NCBI GenBank assembly: GCA_020632975.1
Contig: JACKEL010000014.1
Span: 88,701 to 152,700, forward strand
DNA length: 64,000 nt
DNA from: Myxococcales bacterium
GTDB taxonomy: Bacteria; Myxococcota_C; UBA6777
Direction of reading: 5' to 3'
Part shown: positions 43,240-52,457 of the stretch, piece after piece
Layout: each line of letters starts with the position of its first letter
How positions within the stretch are numbered: position 1 is the first letter of the stretch
The notes under the pieces: model-generated
The model's input: the letters and a program-made list of their open reading frames with translations, nothing else
What the model was told of the DNA's origin: nothing
Databases searched by the model: none
Program-made: the position numbers and the translations under genes

Positions 43240-45318
43240 TCAGAGGAAGCGCAAGACCACGGCTTCAAAGGTGAAGATCAGTAGCAACGCTAAAAGGATG
43301 AAGGGCCAAAGCCGTTCAGACTGAGAGGAAAATCCAGCGAGTGTGGTTTGGTTGATCTCTCCACTTTTCTGAAGATCGCGATCAGGAAGCGGTCGGATAT
43401 CAGACTCTGCGGGATCGATGTTGACAGAGAGGGGCAGGATCGCGAGTGGCTTTCCTTGTTGTTCAAACTTGTAGGTGCCTGGCTTGGGAGCACCCTCAAA
43501 GGGGAATCCACCTTCTTCTGGGCGCAATAGAACAGAAGGAAGCCCTTTGGGTGGAACGATGCGGATCGGTTGTTGTCCAGGGAGCTGGAGGCGGGTCTTT
43601 TGGGCGACGCGCAAGGCTGTCCCACGATGAAAACGCGAACCGCCTGCGAGGTAAGTAAAGACTCGTTGCAACCAAGGCTGAAAGAATGGTCGAATGGGCA
43701 GATCGGTCCAATCGCGGTCGATGCTTGTGGTCAGGAGGAGCACGCGACCTTTTCCTACTTTACGTTCCAAAAGGGCGGGAGGTCCGTGACTAAAGCGCCA
43801 CAAGATCTCGCCACTTTCTTGGGCGCGTCGTGTTTCTACAAGCATCAGCTTGGAGGCGCGCGCAGATTGAAAGACGATGCCATCGCGATACATCTTTTGG
43901 AAGATCGGGTGGTTGGCTTGTACTTCGCCAAAGTGTCGTTGTAGTGCGATCCCCGTTCCATCGGGTCGTTGGGCTGCGAGCGCCACACCGCGAAGCTGTC
44001 TCGGCAAAAGGCCCGAAAATGCGAGGTTGAAAGCTTCTGGACGGACTTGGTTGCCCATCGTAAAGAGCAGACCGCCACCTTGTTCGACGTAGGCTTTGAG
44101 TTGTTCTTGCCAAGCGGTTGGAAGTTGTTCGATGTTGGCGAGTGCGATCACATCGAACTTTTGGGGCGGTGGTAGATCAGCGGTGGCTTGTTTGATGGTG
44201 ATCTGAAAGGGCAGTTGTTCATCGCGCAACGCATTGGTGATGTAGAACAATTCGTCGAGGTAGGGGATCGGTCGAGAATCGCCGTTGACAAGCAGGATGG
44301 ACGGGCGTTTTCGCGTCTTGAGCGAAAAGAAAAAGCGGTCATCTGCGGGGAGACCATCTGCGGCGATCTGGACGTATCCTGCGTAGTTTCCAGCTTGGGG
44401 AAGCTGGATGACGAAGCGTTTTTGTGTGGTTCCCCAAGCGGGGATCTGCGCAAATCCCCGAGCGCGCGGCATCTCGTTGAGTACCAACGTGACAGCGAGG
44501 TCGTTGATGGCTTGGGCAGAGAAGTTACGTAGCGTCACATCGAACTGGTAGGCATCTTGGCCGACATAAGGGGCGGGAGCGACTTGGACAGAAAGAATCG
44601 ATCGATTGGATGGGGCTTTCAGCGGTCGGACAGGAAAAAAGCGTACAGTGATATCTTGGTCGGGGAGACGGGGATACACGATCTGGCTATTTTGCGTAAA
44701 GTCCGAAAAGACGATGACTTGGGCGCGAACGCCTTTTTGTTTGAGCAAAAGCGTTTGGGCGCGCATGATCGCTGCGGCAAGATCGCTGCTTTGGTAGGTG
44801 ACTTGCCATGCCTTGACTTTGTCGATGACGGTCTTTTTGTCGAAGGTGAGTTCTGTTTGTTCGCCACGTTGGGAACGATTGGCGGTGGTTCCGCGCAAAA
44901 GGGCGAGTCGATCTTCGCCGCGGGTCTTGGTCTGAATCCACTTTTGCATCGCTTCACGGGCGCGATCAAAAAGCATCGGGCCTTTGGGGGCTTCCCGATA
45001 CTGCATGCTCATCGAGTCATCAAGGATCAGGACGTAAGCCCCAGGCTGTGCTGGGGATGATCCTTGGGCACGTTTGAAAAAGGGCTTGGCAAAAGCAAAA
45101 GCCAGCCCCGCGATCAACAGACAACGCAAAAGCAAGAGCAAGAGTTGTTTTAGGCGGAGTCTGCGTGCGACGCGGCGATGCGAGCGCAAAAGGAACTCCA
45201 TCGCAGCAAAGGGCCAACGCACAGCGCGGCGACGACTGAGCAAGTGGATGATGATGGGGACCGCGATGGCAAGGAGCCCGTAGAGAAAAGCGGGTTGAAG
45301 AAAAGAGATAGCGTTCAC
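43240..45318 (-). CDS. BatA/vWA-type membrane protein of the MoxR-DUF58 operon
   Basis: A 692-residue membrane protein. It opens with the BatA N-terminal pattern LQPAFLYGLLAIAVPIIIHL, a membrane helix, then the RRRAVRWPFAAMEFL amphipathic segment and a second helix (LLLLLLRCLLIAGLAFAFA). A von Willebrand A domain follows with DxSxS at Asp100, Ser102 and Ser104, then a long beta-rich region and a glutamine-amidotransferase-like segment (PSILLVNGDSRPIPYL, QGGGLLFTMG). One helix closes the protein. The start is GTG 45318 with GGAG six bases away; upstream ATG at 45417 lies inside the DUF58 gene region. Homologues are periplasmic-facing partners of MoxR ATPases in envelope homeostasis. Confidence 0.82.
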   Translation of the reverse strand: MNAISFLQPAFLYGLLAIAVPIIIHLLSRRRAVRWPFAAMEFLLRSHRRVARRLRLKQLLLLLLRCLLIAGLAFAFAKPFFKRAQGSSPAQPGAYVLILDDSMSMQYREAPKGPMLFDRAREAMQKWIQTKTRGEDRLALLRGTTANRSQRGEQTELTFDKKTVIDKVKAWQVTYQSSDLAAAIMRAQTLLLKQKGVRAQVIVFSDFTQNSQIVYPRLPDQDITVRFFPVRPLKAPSNRSILSVQVAPAPYVGQDAYQFDVTLRNFSAQAINDLAVTLVLNEMPRARGFAQIPAWGTTQKRFVIQLPQAGNYAGYVQIAADGLPADDRFFFSLKTRKRPSILLVNGDSRPIPYLDELFYITNALRDEQLPFQITIKQATADLPPPQKFDVIALANIEQLPTAWQEQLKAYVEQGGGLLFTMGNQVRPEAFNLAFSGLLPRQLRGVALAAQRPDGTGIALQRHFGEVQANHPIFQKMYRDGIVFQSARASKLMLVETRRAQESGEILWRFSHGPPALLERKVGKGRVLLLTTSIDRDWTDLPIRPFFQPWLQRVFTYLAGGSRFHRGTALRVAQKTRLQLPGQQPIRIVPPKGLPSVLLRPEEGGFPFEGAPKPGTYKFEQQGKPLAILPLSVNIDPAESDIRPLPDRDLQKSGEINQTTLAGFSSQSERLWPFILLALLLIFTFEAVVLRFL

Positions 45319-45391
45319 GCGAGACTCCAAAATCTGGAGGAGAAAGGTCGGATATGGCGAGCCTGCCGCCTCATGGGGGCTATCTTGTGCA

Positions 45392-46312
45392 TCATGAGCG
45401 TTTGCGAGCACGCGCACGGCGCAAAATGAAGTTCGTAATCACCTGTAGCATGGGTGTATCCGTGCGTACTTGGCGATAGGTGATGCCACTGCGTTTCGCG
45501 ATCTTTTCGACCTTTTCGAGATATTGCTGAAGCTCTTGGAGGTAATAAGGTCGGATCGCTTGGGCATCAATTTGCAGCCGCGACTGCGCGTCTTCAAGGT
45601 CTTCAAAGAGGGTTTGATCACGGAAAGGAAAGTCCAACTCATCAGGATCGAGGACATGAAACATCACGACATCGTGTCCTCGGTGGCTGAGTTGTTTGAG
45701 CAAACTCTCCAACGTCTCGGTATCTGTAAAGAGATCGGAGATCAAGATAATCAGGCTTCGTCGCCGCGCGATCTCCGCAAGACGCCGCAAGGTCTGTGGC
45801 AAAGCCGTGTCGCCAGCGGGGGCCTGTTGTTCGACTGCTTGGGCGATCGGCAACAGATACGAGGGCTGGCTTTTGGGAGGAAGGTACGTTTGTAGCTTTT
45901 CGTTGAAGGTCAACAAGCCCGCAGAGTCGCGCTGTCGCAACAAAAGATAGGCCAGCGCCAACGACAAAGACGCCGCATACTGGTACTTGGTCGGGCGCTT
46001 TTCGAGATCTGCAGGGTGTTGTGGGTAGTTCATCGAGGCGGAAGCATCGAGCAAGATGTATGTGCGCAGGTTGGTTTCGTCTTCAAACTGCTTCACATAA
46101 TAGCGGTCGCTTTTGGCGTAGAGTTTCCAGTCCACGTGGCGGATCTCGTCGCCGGGCGAGTACTCTTTGTGCTCGGTAAACTCGATGCTTTGGCCATGAT
46201 GAGGGCTTTGGTGGAGTCCTGTCAGTGCCCCTTCGACGTCGCGCAAGGCTTTCAGCGCCACAGGAGGGAGCTTGGCGAGGAGTTGGGGATCGATGAAGCT
46301 GGTACGACGCAT
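45392..46312 (-). CDS. DUF58 domain protein
   Basis: A 306-residue protein with the DUF58 signature YSPGDEIRHVDWKLYAKSDRYYVKQFEDE and a degenerate vWA-type site DASASM. DUF58 proteins pair with MoxR AAA+ ATPases, which load or activate vWA proteins. It starts directly after the MoxR stop (46313), with no intergenic base, so the two are translationally coupled. No membrane helix is predicted. Its end lies 73 bp before the BatA-like gene. Confidence 0.9.
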   Translation of the reverse strand: MRRTSFIDPQLLAKLPPVALKALRDVEGALTGLHQSPHHGQSIEFTEHKEYSPGDEIRHVDWKLYAKSDRYYVKQFEDETNLRTYILLDASASMNYPQHPADLEKRPTKYQYAASLSLALAYLLLRQRDSAGLLTFNEKLQTYLPPKSQPSYLLPIAQAVEQQAPAGDTALPQTLRRLAEIARRRSLIILISDLFTDTETLESLLKQLSHRGHDVVMFHVLDPDELDFPFRDQTLFEDLEDAQSRLQIDAQAIRPYYLQELQQYLEKVEKIAKRSGITYRQVRTDTPMLQVITNFILRRARARKRS

Positions 46313-47344
46313 CTATTTTTGGGCCTTTAGCAAGGTGTCGATGATGTCTTCGGGTCGGATGTTCTCGGACTCAGCTTCGTAGTTGGTCAGGATACGGTGT
46401 GAGAGGACTTCTTTTGCGAGTGCATGCACATCTTCTACTTCTACGCTGTAGCGGCCTTGTAGGATGGCGCGGGCCTTGGCCCCGAGGATCAAGTTTTGCG
46501 AAGCACGCGGTCCTGCGCCCCAAGTCAGGTATTGTTTGGCGATGGGGTGGGACTCCTCGGCGTCTGGACGCGTCGAGCGAACCAGTTTGACAGCTGCACG
46601 CACCGCATGATCGGGGACAGGTACACGACGAACAAGCTCTTGGAGGGAGCGGATCTTCTCGGCATCAAGGAGCTTTTTGACATCGGGTTTGTAGTTGCTC
46701 GTGGTCGAACGAACGATCTCTTCTTCTTCGAGCGCGGTGGGATAGCCGATACGGATCTGCAACATAAAGCGGTCGAGTTGTGCTTCAGGCAGTGGGTAGG
46801 TTCCTTCTTGTTCGATCGGGTTTTGGGTGGCCATGACCAAGAAGGGCAGATCCAAAGGATAGGTCGAACCGCCCGCTGTGACGCGATATTCTTGCATCGA
46901 TTGGAGCAAGGCTGCTTGGGTCTTGGGGGGGGTACGGTTGATCTCGTCGGCAAGAAGGAGGTTACAGAAGATCGGTCCATGCACAAAGCGGAAGACGCGT
47001 TTTCCTGTGGCGTGGTCTTCTTCGAGGATGTCGGTTCCCGTGATATCCGAAGGCATCAAGTCGGGCGTGAATTGGATACGATTGAAAGCGAGATCAAGGA
47101 TCTCTGCGAGTGTGGCGATCAAGAGGGTCTTTGCGAGACCTGGAACACCTACGAGCAAAGTATGCCCTCGGGAGAAGAGGGCCACAAGCAAAGACTCGAT
47201 GACATGGTCCTGACCGACGATGCGTTTGTGCAGTTCGGTGTGGATCTGTTGGTAGATCTTGTGTAGCTCTTCGACGGCTTGGAGATCTTTTTGGGGATCT
47301 AGCGCAACGTGAGCACTTTGGGGCAGGACATTTTCTTTCTCCAT
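46313..47344 (-). CDS. MoxR-family AAA+ ATPase
   Basis: A 343-residue AAA+ ATPase with Walker A GVPGLAKT (66-73), Walker B LLLADEINR, sensor 1 near ATQNPIEQEGTYPLPEAQLDRF and an Arg finger in the C-terminal lid (LGAKARAI). MoxR proteins act as chaperones for metal or vWA proteins, often for membrane complex assembly. It is immediately upstream of DUF58 and precedes a BatA-like gene, as in classical moxR-bat operons. AAGGAAG precedes the ATG by about 11 bases. Confidence 0.94.
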   Translation of the reverse strand: MEKENVLPQSAHVALDPQKDLQAVEELHKIYQQIHTELHKRIVGQDHVIESLLVALFSRGHTLLVGVPGLAKTLLIATLAEILDLAFNRIQFTPDLMPSDITGTDILEEDHATGKRVFRFVHGPIFCNLLLADEINRTPPKTQAALLQSMQEYRVTAGGSTYPLDLPFLVMATQNPIEQEGTYPLPEAQLDRFMLQIRIGYPTALEEEEIVRSTTSNYKPDVKKLLDAEKIRSLQELVRRVPVPDHAVRAAVKLVRSTRPDAEESHPIAKQYLTWGAGPRASQNLILGAKARAILQGRYSVEVEDVHALAKEVLSHRILTNYEAESENIRPEDIIDTLLKAQK

Positions 47345-47445
47345 CGGGGATGGTCTTCCTTTCTCTCTCAGGCTAATTCACGCATGCTTTGGGGATAATG
47401 GGATGCGTTTATACATCGATTGACGGGTCGAATCAACGGATGTAG

Positions 47446-49074
47446 CTATTCGGATCGTAGTAAGGTCGCCATGATCTGGCGCTCGCGTTTTTGTAGGGAT
47501 ACTTGGCCAAGGCTTTGGTAGATGCGCGCAAGATACTTGTGGATGGTTGGGTGAAAAGGATTGATCTGGTTGGCTTCTTCGAAGGCTTTGCGCGCTTCCT
47601 TGAGGTGTTGCATGTGGTAGTAAGCTCGCCCAAGATGCACGAAGGTCGTGACGTTGCTAGGATAAAGCCGCAGACTCGGCTTGAGCGTGGTGATCACTTC
47701 TTCGTATTTGCGTAGAGCCATCAAGGAAAGCGCCATCTTGTTTTGGAGCCCTGGGTCGCGATCCTTGAGGTAATGCTGGGCTTTTCGATACTCAAACAAC
47801 GCGGCTTGGTAACGACCGAAACGCCGCATCATCTCGCCCAACCGCAGATAACGCTTGCCCAACTCTTTGGAAGTGGTGGGCTTGTACCACAAGTTGCGTT
47901 CGCGCTTTTTTTGCTCTTTGGACTTTTTGGGTTCGTGCCCTTTGATGATGTGCTTTTTGGGCATCAATCCTGCGATGTATTGGAGCTTTTGCTCACGCAT
48001 ATAGCCTTCCCATGCAACCAAGAACTTCTCGAAAGGCATTCCTGCTGTCTCGCCTACAGCCACGGGGACTTTTGTATCTTTGCTGATCTTTTGAAGTGCT
48101 TGCTTGATCGCGGACTGGCCCTTGAGATGGACCAGATAGAGGATCACAGTGTACACTTGTGCGTAGGCTTGGGCGGCCATCTCTTGGCTTGGAAGCTTGG
48201 CCATCGAGGGGTGCATCTTCTCGAAAGGCACGAGCTTGTTTTCTTTCAATGCAAGCGCAAGAAGGCTCTCAGAGTAAGGGGATAATTTCGAGGGGATATC
48301 TTGTCTCCACAAAGTCTCGCCATATCGGGCAAGTCCTTCGTGAAGCCAGATGGGAACGCCGTCTGTTACGCGATTGATCAACAAGTGCGTGAATTCGTGG
48401 ACCGCTGTATCAAGCCAGCGGTAGCCTTTGACGAGCGAACGCGGGGAAGTCAGCATGATACGGTTGTATTTGCAGAGTGCGATGGTGCCCGTGCGGATGA
48501 TGTCTGCTTGTGTAAGAGGCGACATATCCGCCAGCTCGAGGGCTTCGCTCAACAGATCGACACGCACTTTGTCAGGGGGATGGTAGCCAAAGATCTTGCC
48601 CAAACGCGTGTAAGCAAGCTCAAGCGCATCGCCAAGATAGTGAGCGATGGCGGCCTCTTGGCTGCCCTGGGGATAGCCAATGCGAAAGTGCTTGGTTTCT
48701 AGGTATTTGTAGGTCTTGGTAATCTTGATGGTCGAGACCAAGGATTGGTAGGTGCTGTCCCCTCCGAGTCGTTCTTTGGTATCGGAAGCTTCGTAGAGCT
48801 TTTTCGCGTCCTGGTAGCGACCTTGGAGATAACGCAGACGCGCCATGGTCCGCAACAAGACTTGGTCTTTGGGATATCGCGCAAGGATGGGCTTGAGCAA
48901 AGGCTCGGCTGCATCGGGCTGCCAGCGTGCGAGGAAGCGAAAAGCTTTATTGAGATTTTCTTGTTCATAGCTGTTCACAGCGTGGACTTGGGCCGCCAAA
49001 AACAGCGACAAACCAAGGACAGAAAAAACGCCGAACAAGCGGACAAAACGAACAGAAAAGATACGAGATGGCAT
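47446..49074 (-). CDS. Exported TPR-containing zinc metallopeptidase (gluzincin, peptidase_MA-like)
   Basis: A 542-residue protein with a signal peptide of about 30 residues. Two N-terminal TPR-like repeats lead into a gluzincin domain with HEFTH at 226-230 and the distant Glu in WLHEGLARY (Glu246), giving the HExxH-E zinc ligands. After a Lys-rich linker, three or more TPR repeats (from about residue 410) end the protein. It probably acts in the periplasm, cleaving or assembling a substrate handled by the MoxR-DUF58-BatA system with which it is transcribed. GGAG stands seven bases before the ATG; the MoxR gene starts 101 bp downstream. Confidence 0.82.
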   Translation of the reverse strand: MPSRIFSVRFVRLFGVFSVLGLSLFLAAQVHAVNSYEQENLNKAFRFLARWQPDAAEPLLKPILARYPKDQVLLRTMARLRYLQGRYQDAKKLYEASDTKERLGGDSTYQSLVSTIKITKTYKYLETKHFRIGYPQGSQEAAIAHYLGDALELAYTRLGKIFGYHPPDKVRVDLLSEALELADMSPLTQADIIRTGTIALCKYNRIMLTSPRSLVKGYRWLDTAVHEFTHLLINRVTDGVPIWLHEGLARYGETLWRQDIPSKLSPYSESLLALALKENKLVPFEKMHPSMAKLPSQEMAAQAYAQVYTVILYLVHLKGQSAIKQALQKISKDTKVPVAVGETAGMPFEKFLVAWEGYMREQKLQYIAGLMPKKHIIKGHEPKKSKEQKKRERNLWYKPTTSKELGKRYLRLGEMMRRFGRYQAALFEYRKAQHYLKDRDPGLQNKMALSLMALRKYEEVITTLKPSLRLYPSNVTTFVHLGRAYYHMQHLKEARKAFEEANQINPFHPTIHKYLARIYQSLGQVSLQKRERQIMATLLRSE

Positions 49075-49103
49075 CGAAAGTCTCCGGGATTGCGAGCCTT
49101 GTG

Positions 49104-52100
49104 TTACTTCACGAGTTTTTCGTAATAACGTTGGACAGGTTCGCGATAGGGCTTAGGGACTTTTTCTTTCATGGCATCGATGATGTCTTGTCGCAGCGCT
49201 TTGGGGGCTTTGTGTTTCGACGCGTCGGGGATCTCGACTTTTTCCTGTTTTTGTTTGCTCGCGCGACCTTGTTGTTGCATCATCTTTTGCATCTGTTTGC
49301 GCAGGTCTTTGAGTTTGAAAGCTGCGCGTTCTTGGGCGTGATGAGCGTTTCGCGGTTCACGTTGACCAAGTTTTTCTTTGGCTTCGCCCATCTGTTCGCC
49401 AGCTTCGCGCATCTTCTGTTGCATCTTTGGGGAAAACATGGGGATGCGACGTCCCATGCGCTCCATCTTTTGTTGGAGTTGTTGGGCGATCTTTCGAAGT
49501 TGTTCCTGAGAACGCTGGTTTTGTTGGAGTTGTTTTTGGTCTTTCTTCGAGACATAGGGCTTTTCCGAGGGGAAAAAGTTCTCTAGGTCTTTGCGGATCT
49601 GCTCGGCGATTTGTCCCGCGCGTTGGAGCTGTGAGACGGCCTGTTTCACGCCTTTTGAGCGCTCTTGCAGTTGCTTCACCCGTTTTTGCAGGCTTTGTTG
49701 GTGATCGATATCATTGCGCCAACTTTGTCGGATATTGCGGAGATTTTCTTGCAACATCCGACTGTACCGCTCTTGCATCTCAAAGTTGGATTCAAGGCGC
49801 TGGTTTTTGCTCTCAAGGCTGCGTGCGCTGCGTTGGGACTCAAAGAGGTCCTTGGCTTTGAGCAATCGCTCAAGTTGCTGGGTCTCGTCTTTGAGTGCTT
49901 TGTAAGCGCGATTGTAGCCGTAGTTTCGGTTGAGTGGAGTGGTTGCCTTTTCAGCTTTCTCGACGTGTTTGCGCAACTGCTCAAGGCGTTTGAGTTGTTT
50001 GTTCACAGCTTGCTGTACTTTTTTCTCTAGCGCAGCTTGCATACGCTTTGAGATGTTTTGTCGGATCTTCTCGGTACGACGGGCCAAACGGCTCTGTTGT
50101 TTTTCGAGTTGGTGGATATCTTCCAACATCTTCTTCATGGCTTCGTTCATCTTGGAGGACGAGCCACCCGCTTCTTTGGACATCTCATCGAGTTGCGAAG
50201 CCATGCGTTCGATATCTTGCGCGAGTTTGGACAGCTCCTCTGCGGCTTTCTCAAGGTTGTTTTCCTTGACGTGCTTTTTCATGCGCTTGAGCGCGTTGAG
50301 TGCGCCTTTGTGCTTGAATGCTTTGGAGTTGAGGTATTCGTCAGGCAAGTAGCGATTGAGCTGCGACATCCGTTGTCGGATCTGCTCGATCAGCCGCTCG
50401 ATCCGCCGCATCTCTTGGAGCAGAGCGGCTTTGGTCTTGGGATCTTTGTCTTTGCGGTATTTGTCGAGAAGTTCGCGCAGTCGGTTTTGTGCTTCGCTGA
50501 GTTGTTGGCTGAGTTGTGCGATCAGGTCGAGCCGTTGGCGTTGCAACAACAAGGCAAGTGCGTGGACATCGTCTTCTTGGGGTTCGACTTCGTCGCGCTG
50601 AAGTTCTTCGTAGCCGCTGCGAAACATCCCTGGTTCCATCTGGCTCACGGTCAGGCGCTGCGAAAAGGAGGCGCGTTCGTCTTGTCGTTGGGAGAAGCGT
50701 TGTTGAAGAGTATCCATCGCGATCATCGCGAAAGGTTTGGTCATGGAGTCGTCGCGCATCATGCTACGTAGCGTTCTGAATTGGTTGAGGATCTTGTCTC
50801 CAGAACTTTCAAGGTGCCGCAGTTGTCGTTTGAGCTTGTGTTCTTCGGACTTTTGCGCATCAGGTCGCTCGATCAAGTCCGCAAGAAAGAGGGTCATGTG
50901 TTTGAGTAGTGCCTCTTGTTGGGTGAGGAGTTTTTCGTGGGCCTCACTTGGCGAAAAGATCTTGAGATGGCGGATCGCAGAGCGCGTACGTTTGGGGCCG
51001 CTGATGGTGTCGTTGTCGAGGACTTCAAGCTGGTAAGAGATGCGATCCCCTGGTGTGAAGGGCATCGTAGCGAGATCCCAAGTGAGTTCTCCGCGATCTT
51101 GCTTGATGTTCTCTTTCCACTCTTTGAGCGGGAGGACCATCTCTTTTTTGAGGCGCTTGCTCGAAAGGTTTTTGTAGATGATCGACATCTTGTTCAGGCC
51201 GAAGTCATCGCTTGCATCGAAGACGATCTGCACTTTTTCTCGCTCACGTACCTCGATATCTGCCTTGGGTGCGATGAGTTCGAGCTTGGGGTATGTGTCC
51301 AGTTCTAGCTTGATATTGTGAAGGGGGCCAAAACGCAGATTCCCTTTGTGATCGTAGTGTTTGATACGGTAGTTTCCGCCATGAAGCAGCGTAAACTCGG
51401 CTGTGAGGGTGCGTTTGTCTTTGCCCACTTTGAAGGCGATGCTTTGCTCGGTCTTTCCGAAGATATTGATCTCCGCTTTGCTTGTTTCGTAAAGGGCACG
51501 GCCATGAAGACGGATGGTGGTACCTTTGAGCGCGGAGAGGGTGCCATCGCTGTTGGGGATGGTCTTGGGAGGGAGCTGGGTATAAGCAGGGTACTCGTAA
51601 CGAACTTCGAGATCCCCAAGCAACAACTCACCGCGGATATCCATCGAAAGCTGTTTGCCGATGGCTTGCTGGGGAAAGAACATGCGTCGCAAGATCTCGG
51701 ATGAACGCGTTGTATCGAGCGCAAAGAATGCGAAAAGTGCGGATGCTAGGCCAAAAAAGGCGTAGGCTTGGGGGCGCAGGGTCTCGATGGGCACAAGGCG
51801 ACTTGTGTTGAGGTTGCGCAAACGACGATACACTTGTTGGACGCGGGCTTCTGCGAGAGGCTGCGAAAAGTGCTTGGGTTGTTTGGGGTCTTGGAGGGTA
51901 CGCGCCAACTCAAGGGCAGTGAGAAGCCCGTCGGTCTCAGGAGCCCACTGCGCGAGGGCTTTGGAGAGTGCTTCATCTTGGAGCTTTTTGGCGTAGCGCC
52001 AAGCAAAGAAGATCGCAAGCACAGAGGAAACCAACAGTGCCGTCGCCCAGATCGACTCCACACGAAACGGCGGAGGGGACAACCAGAGCCACAGGCCCGT

Positions 52101-52238
52101 GATAAAAAACAAGACGCAGATGCCCGTCCCTAGGAGTGTTAGGCCGCGGATCAGGCCAAGCGTCCAACAACGTCGTCGTACACGTCGTAAGAAACGCTCA
52201 AGGACTTGTTTTTCTGTGGTAATCGTTGCAGAAGCCAT
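49104..52238 (-). CDS. DUF4175 family large membrane/coiled-coil protein
   Basis: A 1044-residue protein. Two membrane helices near residues 27-53 and 66-82 and a third near 150-168 are followed by a beta-rich section (about 200-420) and then very long helical, Gln/Lys/Arg/Glu-rich coiled coils to the end. This is the architecture of DUF4175 proteins that occur upstream of MoxR/DUF58/Bat genes. GAGG precedes the ATG at six bases. It opens the operon that ends with the BatA-like gene. Role is probably structural or regulatory at the envelope; no catalytic site is visible. Confidence 0.8.
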   Translation of the reverse strand: MASATITTEKQVLERFLRRVRRRCWTLGLIRGLTLLGTGICVLFFITGLWLWLSPPPFRVESIWATALLVSSVLAIFFAWRYAKKLQDEALSKALAQWAPETDGLLTALELARTLQDPKQPKHFSQPLAEARVQQVYRRLRNLNTSRLVPIETLRPQAYAFFGLASALFAFFALDTTRSSEILRRMFFPQQAIGKQLSMDIRGELLLGDLEVRYEYPAYTQLPPKTIPNSDGTLSALKGTTIRLHGRALYETSKAEINIFGKTEQSIAFKVGKDKRTLTAEFTLLHGGNYRIKHYDHKGNLRFGPLHNIKLELDTYPKLELIAPKADIEVREREKVQIVFDASDDFGLNKMSIIYKNLSSKRLKKEMVLPLKEWKENIKQDRGELTWDLATMPFTPGDRISYQLEVLDNDTISGPKRTRSAIRHLKIFSPSEAHEKLLTQQEALLKHMTLFLADLIERPDAQKSEEHKLKRQLRHLESSGDKILNQFRTLRSMMRDDSMTKPFAMIAMDTLQQRFSQRQDERASFSQRLTVSQMEPGMFRSGYEELQRDEVEPQEDDVHALALLLQRQRLDLIAQLSQQLSEAQNRLRELLDKYRKDKDPKTKAALLQEMRRIERLIEQIRQRMSQLNRYLPDEYLNSKAFKHKGALNALKRMKKHVKENNLEKAAEELSKLAQDIERMASQLDEMSKEAGGSSSKMNEAMKKMLEDIHQLEKQQSRLARRTEKIRQNISKRMQAALEKKVQQAVNKQLKRLEQLRKHVEKAEKATTPLNRNYGYNRAYKALKDETQQLERLLKAKDLFESQRSARSLESKNQRLESNFEMQERYSRMLQENLRNIRQSWRNDIDHQQSLQKRVKQLQERSKGVKQAVSQLQRAGQIAEQIRKDLENFFPSEKPYVSKKDQKQLQQNQRSQEQLRKIAQQLQQKMERMGRRIPMFSPKMQQKMREAGEQMGEAKEKLGQREPRNAHHAQERAAFKLKDLRKQMQKMMQQQGRASKQKQEKVEIPDASKHKAPKALRQDIIDAMKEKVPKPYREPVQRYYEKLVK

Positions 52239-52457
52239 CTGTGCCTCATTTTATCTTGGTCGCAAAGAATAACGCGTTTGGCGTACCTTGGAGAAACGAA
52301 GGAACGCACAAGAATATTTCCATGGCGCGTGTTTGTGTTGTGAGGAAGGGGGCAAACCTCTTCCTTTGGGCGCTCATGGATGATGCCCATCCATCTCTTT
52401 GGATGCAAGGGGGGATTGGAGGAGGCGCAGGAGGCACGAAAGAAGGAAGAGAAAGGG

